64,000 nucleotides of DNA from the NCBI GenBank assembly GCA_030770535.1, contig JASVEC010000008.1, forward strand, positions 1,054,001-1,118,000. Reading direction: 5' to 3'. Below the pieces are notes generated by a model, which was not told the DNA's origin, searched no databases, and saw only the letters and a list, made by a program, of their open reading frames with translations. Origin of the DNA: Batkoa obscura. Its lineage: Eukaryota; Entomophthoromycota; Entomophthoromycetes; Entomophthorales; Batkoaceae. Shown one piece after another: positions 12,794 through 24,011 of the stretch; within the stretch, counting starts at the first letter, position 1; each line of letters begins with the position of its first letter. A program made the position numbers and the translations under genes.

Positions 12794-15700
12794 TCATCCT
12801 TTTGAAAAAAACTCAATAACTTTAGTTTCTTCAAGACAAAGATCTAATTTATCTAACCAATAAATTAAATCTAAGGCCATTGATTCACATTCCAATTTCA
12901 ATTCTTTTGGATTATTCATCAATTGATAAGGAACTACTTTAATATCTGGCAACTCTAATTCATTATTATTCTCCAAATTAATTAATTCCAATAGCCCTGG
13001 TGCACGTAAAGAAATTGAAGATAATGGAGAAGCAACAAATTCAGAATTAATAATACCTTTAGTTTCTAAAGATGAATTAGGTGTGGATAATTGACTATTG
13101 GAAGAAATTATTGAAAATGCAGAACTACTACTTGTATTATTAGTTTCTAGTTTGGAGATTGTTGAGCTTGGTTGACTATTATTAGATGCTATATGTAATA
13201 AACTACTTATGCTAGGTGTATCAGGAGTAGAAAATTTAGAAACTATTTCCTATAAAATATTAGAAATTATTATATATATTTAAAAATTAATAAATAAAAT
13301 AAAATAAAATAAAATAATTACTTTTGTTTTTGGTGCAATTAATTTTAATCTTGGCTTAGGTTTGATAGATTCTATTGATGAACTAATAGGAGATAATGTA
13401 TTTTCAATAGAATTGATATTATTAACTAATAAATTATCATCTTCTAATAAATGATTTATTGTTAATTTAGGAGGTGAATGGCCAACAAATAAAGCTGAAG
13501 AAGATTTTTGAATTAAAGATTTACTAGTAAAAAAGGATTGTTCTGATAATTTAGATTGATTAGATTTTGGTTTTAATAATATTGGACTTGAAGATAATGT
13601 TTTATTATTATCTAAATTATTAAAATAAGGTGAACTTGGATTATTTAAACTTCGATCTTTTAATATGTTTCTTAATGATTTAACAGAATTAGGTGGATTA
13701 AGTGATTTTATTGAATCTGTTTCATTATGTTGATTAGAATTGTTATTATTTCGAGCATGTGAAAAAGATTTAGATCTCCTTTTATATAAATTAGGTTTAT
13801 TATTATTATTATTATTATTATCATTATTATCATTATTATTATTATTAATTGAATTATTGTTATTACTATTAACTGAATTACTTAAATTGGGATTTATAAT
13901 TGATAATTTATTATTTTTAAATTTTAATTGTTTTAAATTAGATTGATTTAATTCATTTTGTGTAGTTAATGTTTCATGACTAGTAGTTGCTAATTTTTGT
14001 GAATAAATAACATGAGCATCAGCAGATATTTGTCTTGTCATTAAAATTGGCTTTGAATTATCTACTTGTTGTTGTTGAATAGGTAATTTAGTACGTTGAC
14101 TTATTGGACGTAATGATGATTTTGGTTGATAACTTGGTGAATTTAAATTACTAATTTTTGGTGAAGATGTATTTGATTTATTTAAATTATTACTATTATT
14201 GTTTAAATTGTTATTGGATATTTCTAATGATTTATTGGATGCTTCGCTTTCAGTTTTACTTAAATTAGAATTACTTCTTTGAGAATGAATTGATGGTGTA
14301 TTATTTTTTTTATTTTGAGTAATACTAATTGCTATTGGTAATGTATTAGATTCATTTACTGAATGAAATGTATTAAAATTTGTTGAGTTATCTATATTAT
14401 TAATATTATTATTACTATTAATATTATTCTTACTATTATTATTATTATTATATTGTTGATTTTTAATATTAATATTTGATTTATTTGAATCATAGAATAT
14501 TTTAACTAATGGATGATTATCAACTGATGATGAGTTATTAATATTATTAATATTATTATAATTTAATTTTGCTGGTATTCTTTCTCTAATTGTATTTCTA
14601 ATAGTATCTGTTATACTAAATTTCATTGTATTTGAATAAGATCCATTGGATGTTCTTGAAATGGCAAAACTTTCCCCCATATTTTCATGTAAAATAGAAG
14701 AATTATCGTTATAATTTCTAGATTTAACAGTATCAAAATTCCAAAGAGATTCAACATCATCGTCATCCGAATCATCACTATAAAATCAATATTATTATTA
14801 TCATTATTAATTAATAAAAATAAATTACTCTAAATCATTGGGTACTTCTATAGAAGCTATATAAGATGCTCTTGTACTTCGACTCATTTTGAATTTTTCA
14901 TGTCGAGTTAAAAGATCTTTTAAATGGGAATAATGATATTTAGCGTAAGCTTTGATAAATTTACATTTAAGTAATTCTTCCGCTGTAGGTCTCTAAATAA
15001 TTAATTAACCTCTTATTTTTTTATACAAAATTTCACTTCAACTTACTTCTTCTGGATTAAAAGTTAAACACAATGAAACAAAATCTTTAAGTTGGGATGA
15101 AAAAGGTCCAGTAAGTCTAGGAGGTTTACCTTGAGCCAACATCATCAATGCAGTTTTTGGATCATGTTCTGCATAAGGTGGATTTCCTAATGCAATTTCA
15201 TAGACTGTTATACCTAAGGACCAAATATCCGCTTTCTGATTATAAGGTGAACCTTCCGTTATTACTTCAGGTGCCATCCAGTAAGGGGTTCCAACAAAAC
15301 TATACCGTTTTACTGAATTAAAAGATATGGTTCTCGCTATCCCAAAATCACATAATTGTACTTGACCACTTTCAGTTAATAAAATATTGGCAGCTAATAA
15401 AGTAATTAGAATTAATTATCTAATTTGGATTAAAAATAAAATGATTACCTTTAATATCCCTATGAATAATACCTTGTTTATGAATATAATCTAAGGATAA
15501 TAAAACTTCTCGAACAATAATTGATATACATTTTTCATCAATAACAGAAGATTTCATCTAAATAGTCAATTTAAATTTCTAATTTTCAATTAAATTAATT
15601 AATAACTATTTACCAACCCACGAATAGAACCACCAGCTGCATAATCCATAATGACCCATAATTTAGAACCTTCTAAAAAGGAGCCATGATATCTAGTGAT

Positions 15701-16011
15701 ATTACAACTTTCAGCCCCTTGTAATTGAGATAATAAACCAATTTCTCGTTGAGTATCAATTATCTCTTCTTGATCCGTATCCATATTTAAAATTTTTATA
15801 GCTACTACTTTGGCTGTTCTTCGATCCATTCTAGATGAGGTGAAAGGTGAATATTTCACTTGATATTACTTCAAAATTTAAAAACTTACCCTTTATATAC
15901 TTCCCCATATGCTCCCCGACCTACACACTCTAATCGGGTGTACATATTGGAAGCGCCTATTTGACTATTTAGACCATTACTGCTAAGAGTGGAGGTGGAT
16001 GTCGATGTCAT
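12794..16011 (-). CDS. Ste20/germinal-centre family protein kinase (Nak1/Kic1/MST3-like)
   Basis: Serine/threonine kinase with an N-terminal catalytic domain and a long C-terminal tail, as in the fungal polarity/septation kinases Kic1, Nak1 and Sid1. The ATG at 16009-16011 gives MTSTSTSTLSSNG, then the glycine loop GRGAYGEVYKG at residues 31-41, VAIKIL (ATP lysine), HRDIKAANILL, DFGIAR, and GTPYWMAPEV with kinase subdomains IX-XI (KADIWSLGITVYE). The tail of roughly 600 residues is Asn/Ser-rich, with a pure Asn tract encoded near 13800-13850, and ends in a conserved-looking helical segment (DLIYWLDKLDLCLEE) before the stop at 12794. About six introns. Which GCK subgroup it belongs to cannot be fixed by eye. 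It faces ATIC tail to tail with about 300 bp between. Confidence 0.88.
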
Positions 16012-17056
16012 AACTTGAGTTTTATTTTATTTACAAAAAAAAAGTAGAATTTCAATAATAAAAGAAAATCAATTTATAGAATTTAAATTTTCAAGTTCTT
16101 AGATTTCTTTTAAGTCAATTAATAGTGGCGCTTTAAATTTTATAGCTAAGTATTTTTAGGGTAAAGCTATTCAAATTCGATTACTAAAAATAGTCATTCT
16201 TATTGTTTGATTATATGGAGTGGTGTTTATTTAATTGAATTTTTTTCACCTGTCAAATATTGATAAATTACTTTTTTTTATTACATCATTAATAGACTAT
16301 TGATTTATTGGAATTTTAATTTAATATTACTATTATAAAATAAATATTATAATAACTGTTCTTTAATCGATTATATGAATTTAAATCAAGTTTATTTTAA
16401 TAATTCAAATGTATAAAAAAATGTATTTGAATATATTATTCTTAATATAGGTTAAAAAAAGAGAAGTTTTTTATTTTTATATTAATATAAGAACTTTTGT
16501 TTAATTTTAAAGTAGTAGATTTTAGTATGTTTAAAATAAAAGTAAATAAATAATACGAAATTTGGAAATTATTTAACAATTTAATAGATTCTATTTTAAT
16601 TACACATATTTATTATTTTTACTAATAATTCTTTTTAAAAAGGATTGATTTCAAATACTTTTGATATGAAATTACTATTTTTTTAAATCAATTTTATTTA
16701 GATCTCATTTCATTAAATCTTTGATTAAAGTTTGTTTAATTAAAGTATTTTTGAATTATTTAATATTAGTATTTCATATTTAAAGATCAAAATAACGTAA
16801 TATTTTTCAAATATTGATAATATATAAAATTAACATAGAAATTAATAATAAAATAATTCAATTCATTTTTAATATAATAAAACCATAAAAAATGTAAAGC
16901 ATTTAAAATAAACATATCAAACTCAATTTTTATTTTTATTAAATTAAATTAGCTTTATAAATTCTAACAACTTAACAATCTTTGTTTAAATAAAAAGCAA
17001 TGGTACTACAAATTGATTTGAAAATTTTTAGGGAAATTAGTTACTTTTTTTAAATT
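16012..17056. other. Intergenic, AT-rich, upstream of the kinase
   Basis: About 1.05 kb between the kinase start and the 3' end of RPB3, both on the minus strand. I see no open frame, RNA gene or repeat worth naming. It should contain the kinase promoter. Confidence 0.6.
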
Positions 17057-18893
17057 TTAAATATTATCTTCATTGAAAGTACTTGGGTTATAAACACCTG
17101 GATTATAATTACTTGGGTTATAAGTACCTTGATTGGAGGTATTTTCATTAGTATTATCTCTATTATAAACACCTGGATTATAAGTACCTTGATTATAATT
17201 ATCTCCATTATAGATACCGCCATTATAAGTATTTCCATTATAAGTACTTCCATTATAAGTGCTTCCATTATAAGTACCTCCGTTATAAGTACCTTCATTG
17301 TTACTTGGATTAAATGCACTTGGATTATAACTGCCTTCATTTCCATTATTATCAACTATTGGTTTACCGTCTTTATCTACTTTCGGATAGAATTTAGCTT
17401 CAATTAAAGGTGCTTCCTCTGCAAGGCAATTTTGTAATAAATGTAATTTCGTCTCTAAAATATTAAAAGCACTAGATACGACCTCTTCAGCTTTTAAAAC
17501 ACCTGTAGTCTGACAAATTAATTTCAATTATTCTATTTAATAATTTAAAAGAATAAATTAACTTACTTCTACCTCCATATAAAATTTAGTTGGTTTTTTG
17601 AAATAATCATAAACTATAAAATATTAAATATAAACAAACAATTTGATATTTTTATATTACATTCATCGCGTTTCTCTTCTAATGCATTTTTACTTAATGG
17701 CCTATTCATTATTTTAATTAAAAAACTCATCGTTATTTTGATATTTAATTTACCATTCTTTTTCATCTTCTTCAACCCAATAAGAAAGATGCCTTAAATT
17801 GTTATATGGATCATATTCAAATCCAATAGCAGTTACAGGGCTCCATTTAGCATGCTCTTTGGAAATTCCCTGTATTTTAAAAAACAAATTAAACAAAAAG
17901 CACATTGTAAAATAAATATGTTTACTTTTTTAGCAATACAAGTCAATTTCACTTCTTGTCCTTTACGTAACTTTACTAAAGTTACTCCAGGATCAGTAGG
18001 ACCTTAAAATAATTAATATAAGTTTTAATTTTAATTTTAATTTTAATTTTACCTGTTACAACGGGTAAAATTGAAGAATCGGAACTGGTCAAATGACGAC
18101 TTGTAACAATTAAAGTATCTTTGGTATCACAACGTACATCTAATTTAAATACAACGGAACAACTTGGACAATATTGCGCACATGAACACTCCTTGATATT
18201 TTTTTAACACTATAAAATTAAAAATTAAAAATTAAATTCTTACTCTAGTATATTTAAGCCTATCTGCTTGAGTACTATCAATAGGCACCAATCCTAATCT
18301 ATGTGCTAGAAACTCATCCACTAAAACTGAAGTATTGGATTCGATCTCTACCATATCAATAGCTATAATTCGTAAACAATTAATTATTTTTTTAGCTTAA
18401 TATAAGCCAAAATAAATACCAAGTGTTGGAACATCGGATATAATAGTACGACGTAAGGCGTTTGCAAGACTAAAAAAATTAATATCAAAAAATAAACTAA
18501 AATCAAAATTAGTCACCTCAAATCACATTCTTTCATAAAAAATTCTATTTTATCTTCTTCAAATGTTTCATGCTCAATATACAACTTAGCATCTTCTTTA
18601 TCTTTTTTTTCCTTTTCTTCTTTATTTTTTCCCACAAATTGACCCTGATTTTCCTCAATCTTTAGTCCATCATATCTATTTTTTTCAATAAAAGGGTCTA
18701 TCGAAGTAGTATCATTTTGAAAACTTGGATCATAAGTGTGTTGATATGGTTTTGAATAGTCACTTATTTCATTAGTACCATAATAGTTTTTTTCATAATT
18801 AGCTGTACTTGATTCATTGTTTTGAGTTTCTGAATTTAATTCATTTTCCGGTTGATAGTTATTGGAATAATAAACGTTATTGTTATAATCCAT
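17057..18893 (-). CDS. RPB3: RNA polymerase II subunit Rpb3 with N- and C-terminal extensions
   Basis: Alpha-like subunit that pairs with Rpb11 in the assembly platform of RNA polymerase II. Core motifs are present: a [20 protein letters not shown] start, [31 protein letters not shown], a zinc loop [36 protein letters not shown], and [24 protein letters not shown] and the CxCx3-4Cx2C loop separate it from the Pol I/III paralogue Rpc40. Two oddities flank the core. There is an extra Asn/Tyr/Glu-rich N-terminus of about 110 residues (ATG at 18891-18893). The C-terminus has about fifteen pentapeptide repeats of the form (T/V/I)YN(G/P)(G/S). About six or seven short introns. Product estimated near 470 residues against ~275-320 in other species. 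Confidence 0.93.
17066..17290 (-). repeat. 15-bp tandem repeat encoding the TYN(G/P)x tail of Rpb3
   Basis: Fifteen consecutive pentapeptides, most of them [30 protein letters not shown] or VYNPS, are encoded by a 15-bp unit. The units nearest the core are almost identical and those nearest the stop are more diverged and richer in YNP. This is directly readable from the translation. Copy number may vary between strains because of the repeat structure. Confidence 0.9.
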
Positions 18894-19422
18894 TATATTG
18901 AGTGATAAAAGTAAAGGTTAAGTTAAGTTAACCCACACTTAAATCTAGCAAATTATCTTTTAGAAATTTTTTAATAATAACCCTTTCACATTTAACTAGT
19001 TTACATAGTTTAGTTATAATTAAGTGTAATTATTGGTAGATAATTAAAATCGATTCAATTTTAACCTATCAAATCAGTAATTTATGCTTGCATCATAAAT
19101 TATGGGAATTAAATTATTTAAAAGGTTATTAAATTAATTTGTTAAAGTCAAATTTACTTATTAATATAATATTAAAGGAGCTATCATTAAATACCAATTA
19201 AAGTTAAAGTATGACACAACTAATCCAGGCTCAATTATAAAATTACATGAATATTCAAACTAATAAACGATCACTCTTACCATTGAAATTCTATGTTACT
19301 TTTAAATCATTTGATATTTAAACAAATGAAGATTTAACTTTGTTCAATTGTATGTAGCGAACATTTATTATAAAACAATCTTTTATTTTTATATAACAAA
19401 TTGCACTTGTTGTCTATTTTTA
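18894..19422. other. Intergenic between RPB3 and the F-box gene
   Basis: About 530 bp of AT-rich sequence upstream of RPB3 and downstream of the F-box gene. Nothing is recognised apart from the presumed RPB3 promoter. Confidence 0.6.
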
Positions 19423-20547
19423 TTAATGTAAACTTAATTTATCAATCCTTGCTCTAGTAGCATCCATCTCATTTGTCGATTCCAAAAATAAAGGTTCAAA
19501 ACCATGTTGAGATAAGTCTTGTCGAGTTTCAGCAGGATCTGATAGCGCTAGATTTAAGTAAAAAGCTTCAAATCCATCAATAGAAATGGCTGTATTCCTA
19601 CCATTTCCTTCTGCAAAATTATAAAAAACATGCTCAACAAATTCTCTAGGTGGTGTTACCCCTTTATTTGTAGTGGCAATAAAATGTTGTAACCCATTGA
19701 TATCCATTTTCCTTGTTCCGGGTTTTACATAGCGAAGAAATATCGTTCTTACTACGCTCTTCATTTTAACACTGAGTTCATTGTTTTCTAATAATGGAAC
19801 TTGGCCTAAAGTAAAATTAATTAGTAAGTAATAAACTATTATAAAATACACACCTTCTCCTTCTAATCCATTCAATAAATCTTGTACTTCTTTCTTTAAT
19901 TCTATAAAATTAAAATTTAAGGACAAAATAAAATGATTAAAAACTAATCATACCTAAAAGGGGCTCGAACATATCATCAAAAGTTAAACCCAATTCAATA
20001 ATTTCAATTGAAGTTCTAGATATATTTAAAATAAAAGATATAAAAGCAATAAAATAGATAGAATGTATAGGATAGAACCATAATAAATCGAATGCTCTGC
20101 TTATAATTTTATAGATTAATTGAAAATCTTGTGTATTACGAAATTGATGAATCAAATTCTGAATTTCAATCATCTCTTTTGGTTCACTATTTCCATTACA
20201 AGTAATCTGTTGATTTTCTATCCTCAATTGTTCCATAACAATAAATTTAAAGTCGTCTCTTGGAGTTAAAACATGTTCTAACTCATTTAAATCTAATACT
20301 TTACTTTCGAATAAAAGATCCCATATTCTATATTGAGTTAAATCTATTACTTTTAAATTCCTAATTACTTTGTTAGTAATGTCTTGTATAAGTAATATAT
20401 CATCTAATACCTTTTCCAGATCCGATTTTCTTTAAACAAATTAAAAAGATAGGAATTACTATGTGAAAGGTTAACAAGATCTTGTGCATCTAGATACTCG
20501 GCTATTTCTAATATATTGTCTGGAGTTAAATTCTCAAATTGAAACAT
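19423..20547 (-). CDS. F-box protein with EF-hand-like C-terminus
   Basis: Exon 1 begins MFQFENLTPDNILEIAEYLD (ATG at 20545-20547) and continues through DAQDLVNLSHSNSYLFNLF to NRIWK. That is a complete F-box of about 40 residues, so the protein is a likely SCF ubiquitin-ligase substrate adaptor. A 50-bp intron with a TACTAAC branch point follows directly; it is needed to join to NLKVIDLTQYRIWDLL. The middle is helical. The last ~130 residues (LSVKMKSVVRTIFLRYV, then REFVEHVFYNFAEGNGRN, then ISIDGFEAFYLNLALSDPAE) look like a pair of EF-hand-type helices with poor calcium loops. I infer three or four introns. The substrate is unknown, and the intron between the middle and C-terminal parts is less certain than the first. 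Confidence 0.6.
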
Positions 20548-20749
20548 TTTCAAAAATGAAATGATTTGAAAAAAATTAACAGTTTTGTAAAATTCGAATT
20601 TTAAAATTAGTAAATTATTAATATTTAGAAAAATTAAATTTTATTAGAAGGAATAATAAAATTCAAGCTAATTTTGACTGCGAGTAGAGAGATATGTATT
20701 CAAATATAGAGATATTAAAACAAAAAACAGGTATTGTTTTAACACCACT

Positions 20750-23257
20750 TTAATTGTTTGGATTATTTTGTACTTGATTACCAAATATATTTTCTTTAAG
20801 TTTAAGGTATTCAAGGTAAACTTGTAATTTTTGACGTTCAAGTTCTTGTCTTTCAGTTTCTAATAATGTTTCCAACTCCTCAAATTGAGTAAGTTTCAAA
20901 TCCAATTTTTGAAGTTGAGCATCAACTACTTCATATACCAACCTTTGGATTTCCTTTTCTTCATAATCGGCTAATACTTTAGCTTTACCTGCTGCTGACC
21001 CTAACGCTGCTGAGGCTACTTTATTTAAATGCTCTTTAGAAAAGGCTCCGCTTTGTGGTGCATGATCGCCAGACCCATTTTCATTTTTTATCTCTTGATT
21101 ATCTTCATTAGCTGGATGGCCCTCAGTTGTACCATTTACTTTAGCTAATTCTTTTAATGCAGTTTGTGCTGCAGCAGATGCAACACCAGGATTAACGGCA
21201 GATGCTAAGAAAGCTACAACGGACATAACTGGATTATCTGCTTGTGAAAATGGTAAGCGCTTAAATTTAAGTGGGTCATCATTTTTGCTATTTTCAAGGT
21301 ATGGATCTTCAATAGGAAGTTGAAGGAATTTGAGTATGCACTGTTCACGATCTCTAGAACCAACATGCTCAGCAACCTTATCCCAATCTTCTTGGTGCAT
21401 TTCAATACCTTCTAAAAGGAGTAAAGTTTCTTGTTCATTCCAGTCATCGTTTGCAAAAGGTTTAGGAATGTTTTCTTCCATTTTTAAGAAATCACCACTA
21501 AAATGATTGGTTGGGAATCGTCCTTCCAAATAGCAGTTTGGACATATACTAACATCTTTTGTTTTTATATTATAGTATCGGATTTTTGAACAATCTACGT
21601 TACACGTAGCACAATTGAAAGCTTTGACTTGAGGCGGGTCAACTCGTTCATAAATATCTCTACGAAGATCATGATTGGCTTCTATTTTTACTGCTGAGCT
21701 GACATCATTAAGTGCAGTTGGATTTGGATTGGTTGAAGTAGATGGTAGAAACGGTTGGAGTCCACGTGGTGTATCTGCTGTAACTCTGAAATGGCCAGTA
21801 AAAGGAGGTAATACTGCAGAAGGACGAGAAATAGGGTCGATTTGGTAATTAATTAAACCCCATTGCTCCAAGAAAGCATGTACCCTAATAACAGCACATA
21901 CATCACCAGATAAATTTCTACGACAAGCAGTTACAGTTAAATATTCTACTGGATTTAATCTGTAAGTATTGATCATGAAATCTCTAAATTCTTTGTATAC
22001 TGTTGGTGTTTTACTTGAGTTTCTAGAGTTGAAAAATTCTGGTAATGAACGTTCTTCTATTTCATTAATCTTATCCATATCAAACCAAGCAGAGTAACTT
22101 GGGATAATAATCTCATGAGCCTGTTCAGCTATTGGCTCTTCTCCCTCATCACCATCAACTGTTGGAGCCTTGTTCATTGACGCATCATCTGCAATTTGAG
22201 ACGAAATATTAAGAATCTCTCCACCTTGAATTGGCTCAATCTCGGCTCTTTTTGCAGCGCCTTTATTGACCTTTACCAATTCATCGATTTCATTTACTTC
22301 AACTTGATCAGCTCCACTAATTAAAGTTGCTGTAGGGATATTATCATCTGCTCTATGCTTTTTGGGAGGATCGTCTGAATTTTCATTGCTTTCTGCCTCA
22401 GGTTTTCTTTTAGAGGCTTTAAGCTTTGGGTCATAAACGTATATCCCCTCATTATCAACTAGGAAATCCTCTTCATTCATCCACTCATTAAAATCTAAAC
22501 TATCTTCAAGCCAACGGGCTGAAACATGGATGGGATTGTTTTTTTCAGCTGTGGTTTCATTTTCTATAATATAATCTGATGAATCATTTACCCAAGCGTC
22601 ATGGGAATCTGGATAAAAGAACCAATGCAAAAGTGCTTTGTCGCCACGCTTATCAAGAACTCGATACCAATCACTATCTCTTGGAGGCTCATTTTGGTCT
22701 ACTGAATGTATTATATGAGTAGGAGAGTCATTTAATTGAACGATTGTTGCTCTAAGCTTTGTAGCTTTTTCAGTCAAAATTCGAACTTTTTCCTGTGGTA
22801 CATCATCTGAAAAAGCAATTTTTGGATCAGCAATTAAATTTTGGCTCTGTAGGGATATATGAACATGTTTTAGTAAACCTATAAAAAAATCCTTTTTACT
22901 AGAATCTGCAAAATCCCAATCAAAACATTTACGAAGGGCCAAATATTGAAATGAAGATTTCAATAAGGCAAAAAGTAAAATTGAATTTGGTTTTCTTGGT
23001 CTAAAAAATTTGGCGTTTATTCTTACCAAAGGATACCCAATGTTATCGTTAGAATGACGACCTAAATTATCTTCCTGAAATTGAAATAAAGAAGCTGTAA
23101 ATTGTGATAAATCTTTAGCAGATAAAGTTGGAAATTCTGCTTCAGTTTTGTGTATAAAATTTATTAAAGGTACCGTAAGCTCTTGGAGTTCATTTAAGGT
23201 CTCAATAGAATCATAGTAATCCCAATCAACGTCACCAGATCTAAGATTAAGATTCAT
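20750..23257 (-). CDS. SWI3: SWI/SNF-type chromatin remodelling subunit Swi3/Rsc8 (SMARCC)
   Basis: Core scaffold subunit of SWI/SNF-class remodellers. It is a single uninterrupted 835-codon frame. Domains in order: an N-terminal SMARCC-type module with a BRCT/chromo-like part (residues ~1-260, including LLHWFFYPDSHDAWV); a basic linker; SWIRM (~380-475, IIIPSYSAWFDMDKINEIE through FLEQWGLINYQID); a ZZ-like zinc finger (~545-600, CATCNVDCSKI then SICPNCYLEG); SANT/Myb (~602-652, DDWNEQETLLLLEGIEMHQ-DWDKVAEHV); and a C-terminal coiled coil (~770-828) for dimerisation. This order is diagnostic of Swi3/Rsc8/BAF155. The absence of introns is unusual beside neighbours with an intron every ~150-200 bp. 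It is divergent from the HERP-like gene across a 754-bp shared upstream region. Confidence 0.97.
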   Translation of the reverse strand: MNLNLRSGDVDWDYYDSIETLNELQELTVPLINFIHKTEAEFPTLSAKDLSQFTASLFQFQEDNLGRHSNDNIGYPLVRINAKFFRPRKPNSILLFALLKSSFQYLALRKCFDWDFADSSKKDFFIGLLKHVHISLQSQNLIADPKIAFSDDVPQEKVRILTEKATKLRATIVQLNDSPTHIIHSVDQNEPPRDSDWYRVLDKRGDKALLHWFFYPDSHDAWVNDSSDYIIENETTAEKNNPIHVSARWLEDSLDFNEWMNEEDFLVDNEGIYVYDPKLKASKRKPEAESNENSDDPPKKHRADDNIPTATLISGADQVEVNEIDELVKVNKGAAKRAEIEPIQGGEILNISSQIADDASMNKAPTVDGDEGEEPIAEQAHEIIIPSYSAWFDMDKINEIEERSLPEFFNSRNSSKTPTVYKEFRDFMINTYRLNPVEYLTVTACRRNLSGDVCAVIRVHAFLEQWGLINYQIDPISRPSAVLPPFTGHFRVTADTPRGLQPFLPSTSTNPNPTALNDVSSAVKIEANHDLRRDIYERVDPPQVKAFNCATCNVDCSKIRYYNIKTKDVSICPNCYLEGRFPTNHFSGDFLKMEENIPKPFANDDWNEQETLLLLEGIEMHQEDWDKVAEHVGSRDREQCILKFLQLPIEDPYLENSKNDDPLKFKRLPFSQADNPVMSVVAFLASAVNPGVASAAAQTALKELAKVNGTTEGHPANEDNQEIKNENGSGDHAPQSGAFSKEHLNKVASAALGSAAGKAKVLADYEEKEIQRLVYEVVDAQLQKLDLKLTQFEELETLLETERQELERQKLQVYLEYLKLKENIFGNQVQNNPNN

Positions 23258-24011
23258 TTTTAATCTTATTTTTTTAAAAAAAATAAAATTAGCTTATTAA
23301 TTCATTCAATTTAGTTGAAAAAATTTAATTGATTTTATTGGCTTGAAGGGTTTTTCTAAGTGCTTCAGTTCTAATTTGATTTAAATATCAAGACTAAATG
23401 CTCTAATATAAAATATCATATATTTTTAAATACTTTAGTCAACTATCTAACCAAGACAGAGTTATATTGATAGATAGATATTTTTGAATGCATATTCGTC
23501 CTACATTATATTTAAGTTATATAAAGAATGTTACCTTTATATGAACGATCAATTTGAGAATATTTCTTGTTTAAGAATTCCACTGACGGTTTTTCAACTT
23601 AATGATGGTTAAAAAATGGTCAAACAAATGAAACTAAGGATGTTCCCATTTTAAAAAAGCACTATTATATTAACTAAAATGTTGTTTTCAGTATAAAAAT
23701 TAGCAGAAAAATATCAATTTTTGACTTTATTTAGTTAGTCAAAGAAATTTTGAGATAAAATATTCAGCTTGATAGCTTAATTAAAGCAGCCTTAATAAAA
23801 AATTTTATGCTTAAATATCAAATAATGATCAATACTTTCAAATCAAACATCAAAATTAACAAATTAAAGTTGTTTGAAGAATATCTACACTAAAAAAACA
23901 AATCAAATTAAATGGCGATATATGATTTGTTACATTTGCTAGTAGGAGATTTAGTTTTAAGCAAATCTTGATTTTTTAAACGAAATTAACTTTATAATTT
24001 TTAAAAATAAA
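23258..24011. promoter_or_regulatory. Divergent intergenic region, SWI3 / HERP-like gene
   Basis: 754 bp separate two genes transcribed away from each other, so both promoters lie here. A decayed MITE copy occupies about 23561-23648. No clear TATA element or named site stands out. Confidence 0.45.
23561..23648 (-). mobile_element. Decayed MITE copy
   Basis: TTTCTTGTTTAAGAATT, then a diverged middle, then GTTAAAAAATGG and AATGAAACTAAGGATGTTCCCA follow the order of the MITE family consensus, but the core AGCGCT is lost and the left end is missing. It is clearly older than the other copies. Confidence 0.5.
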
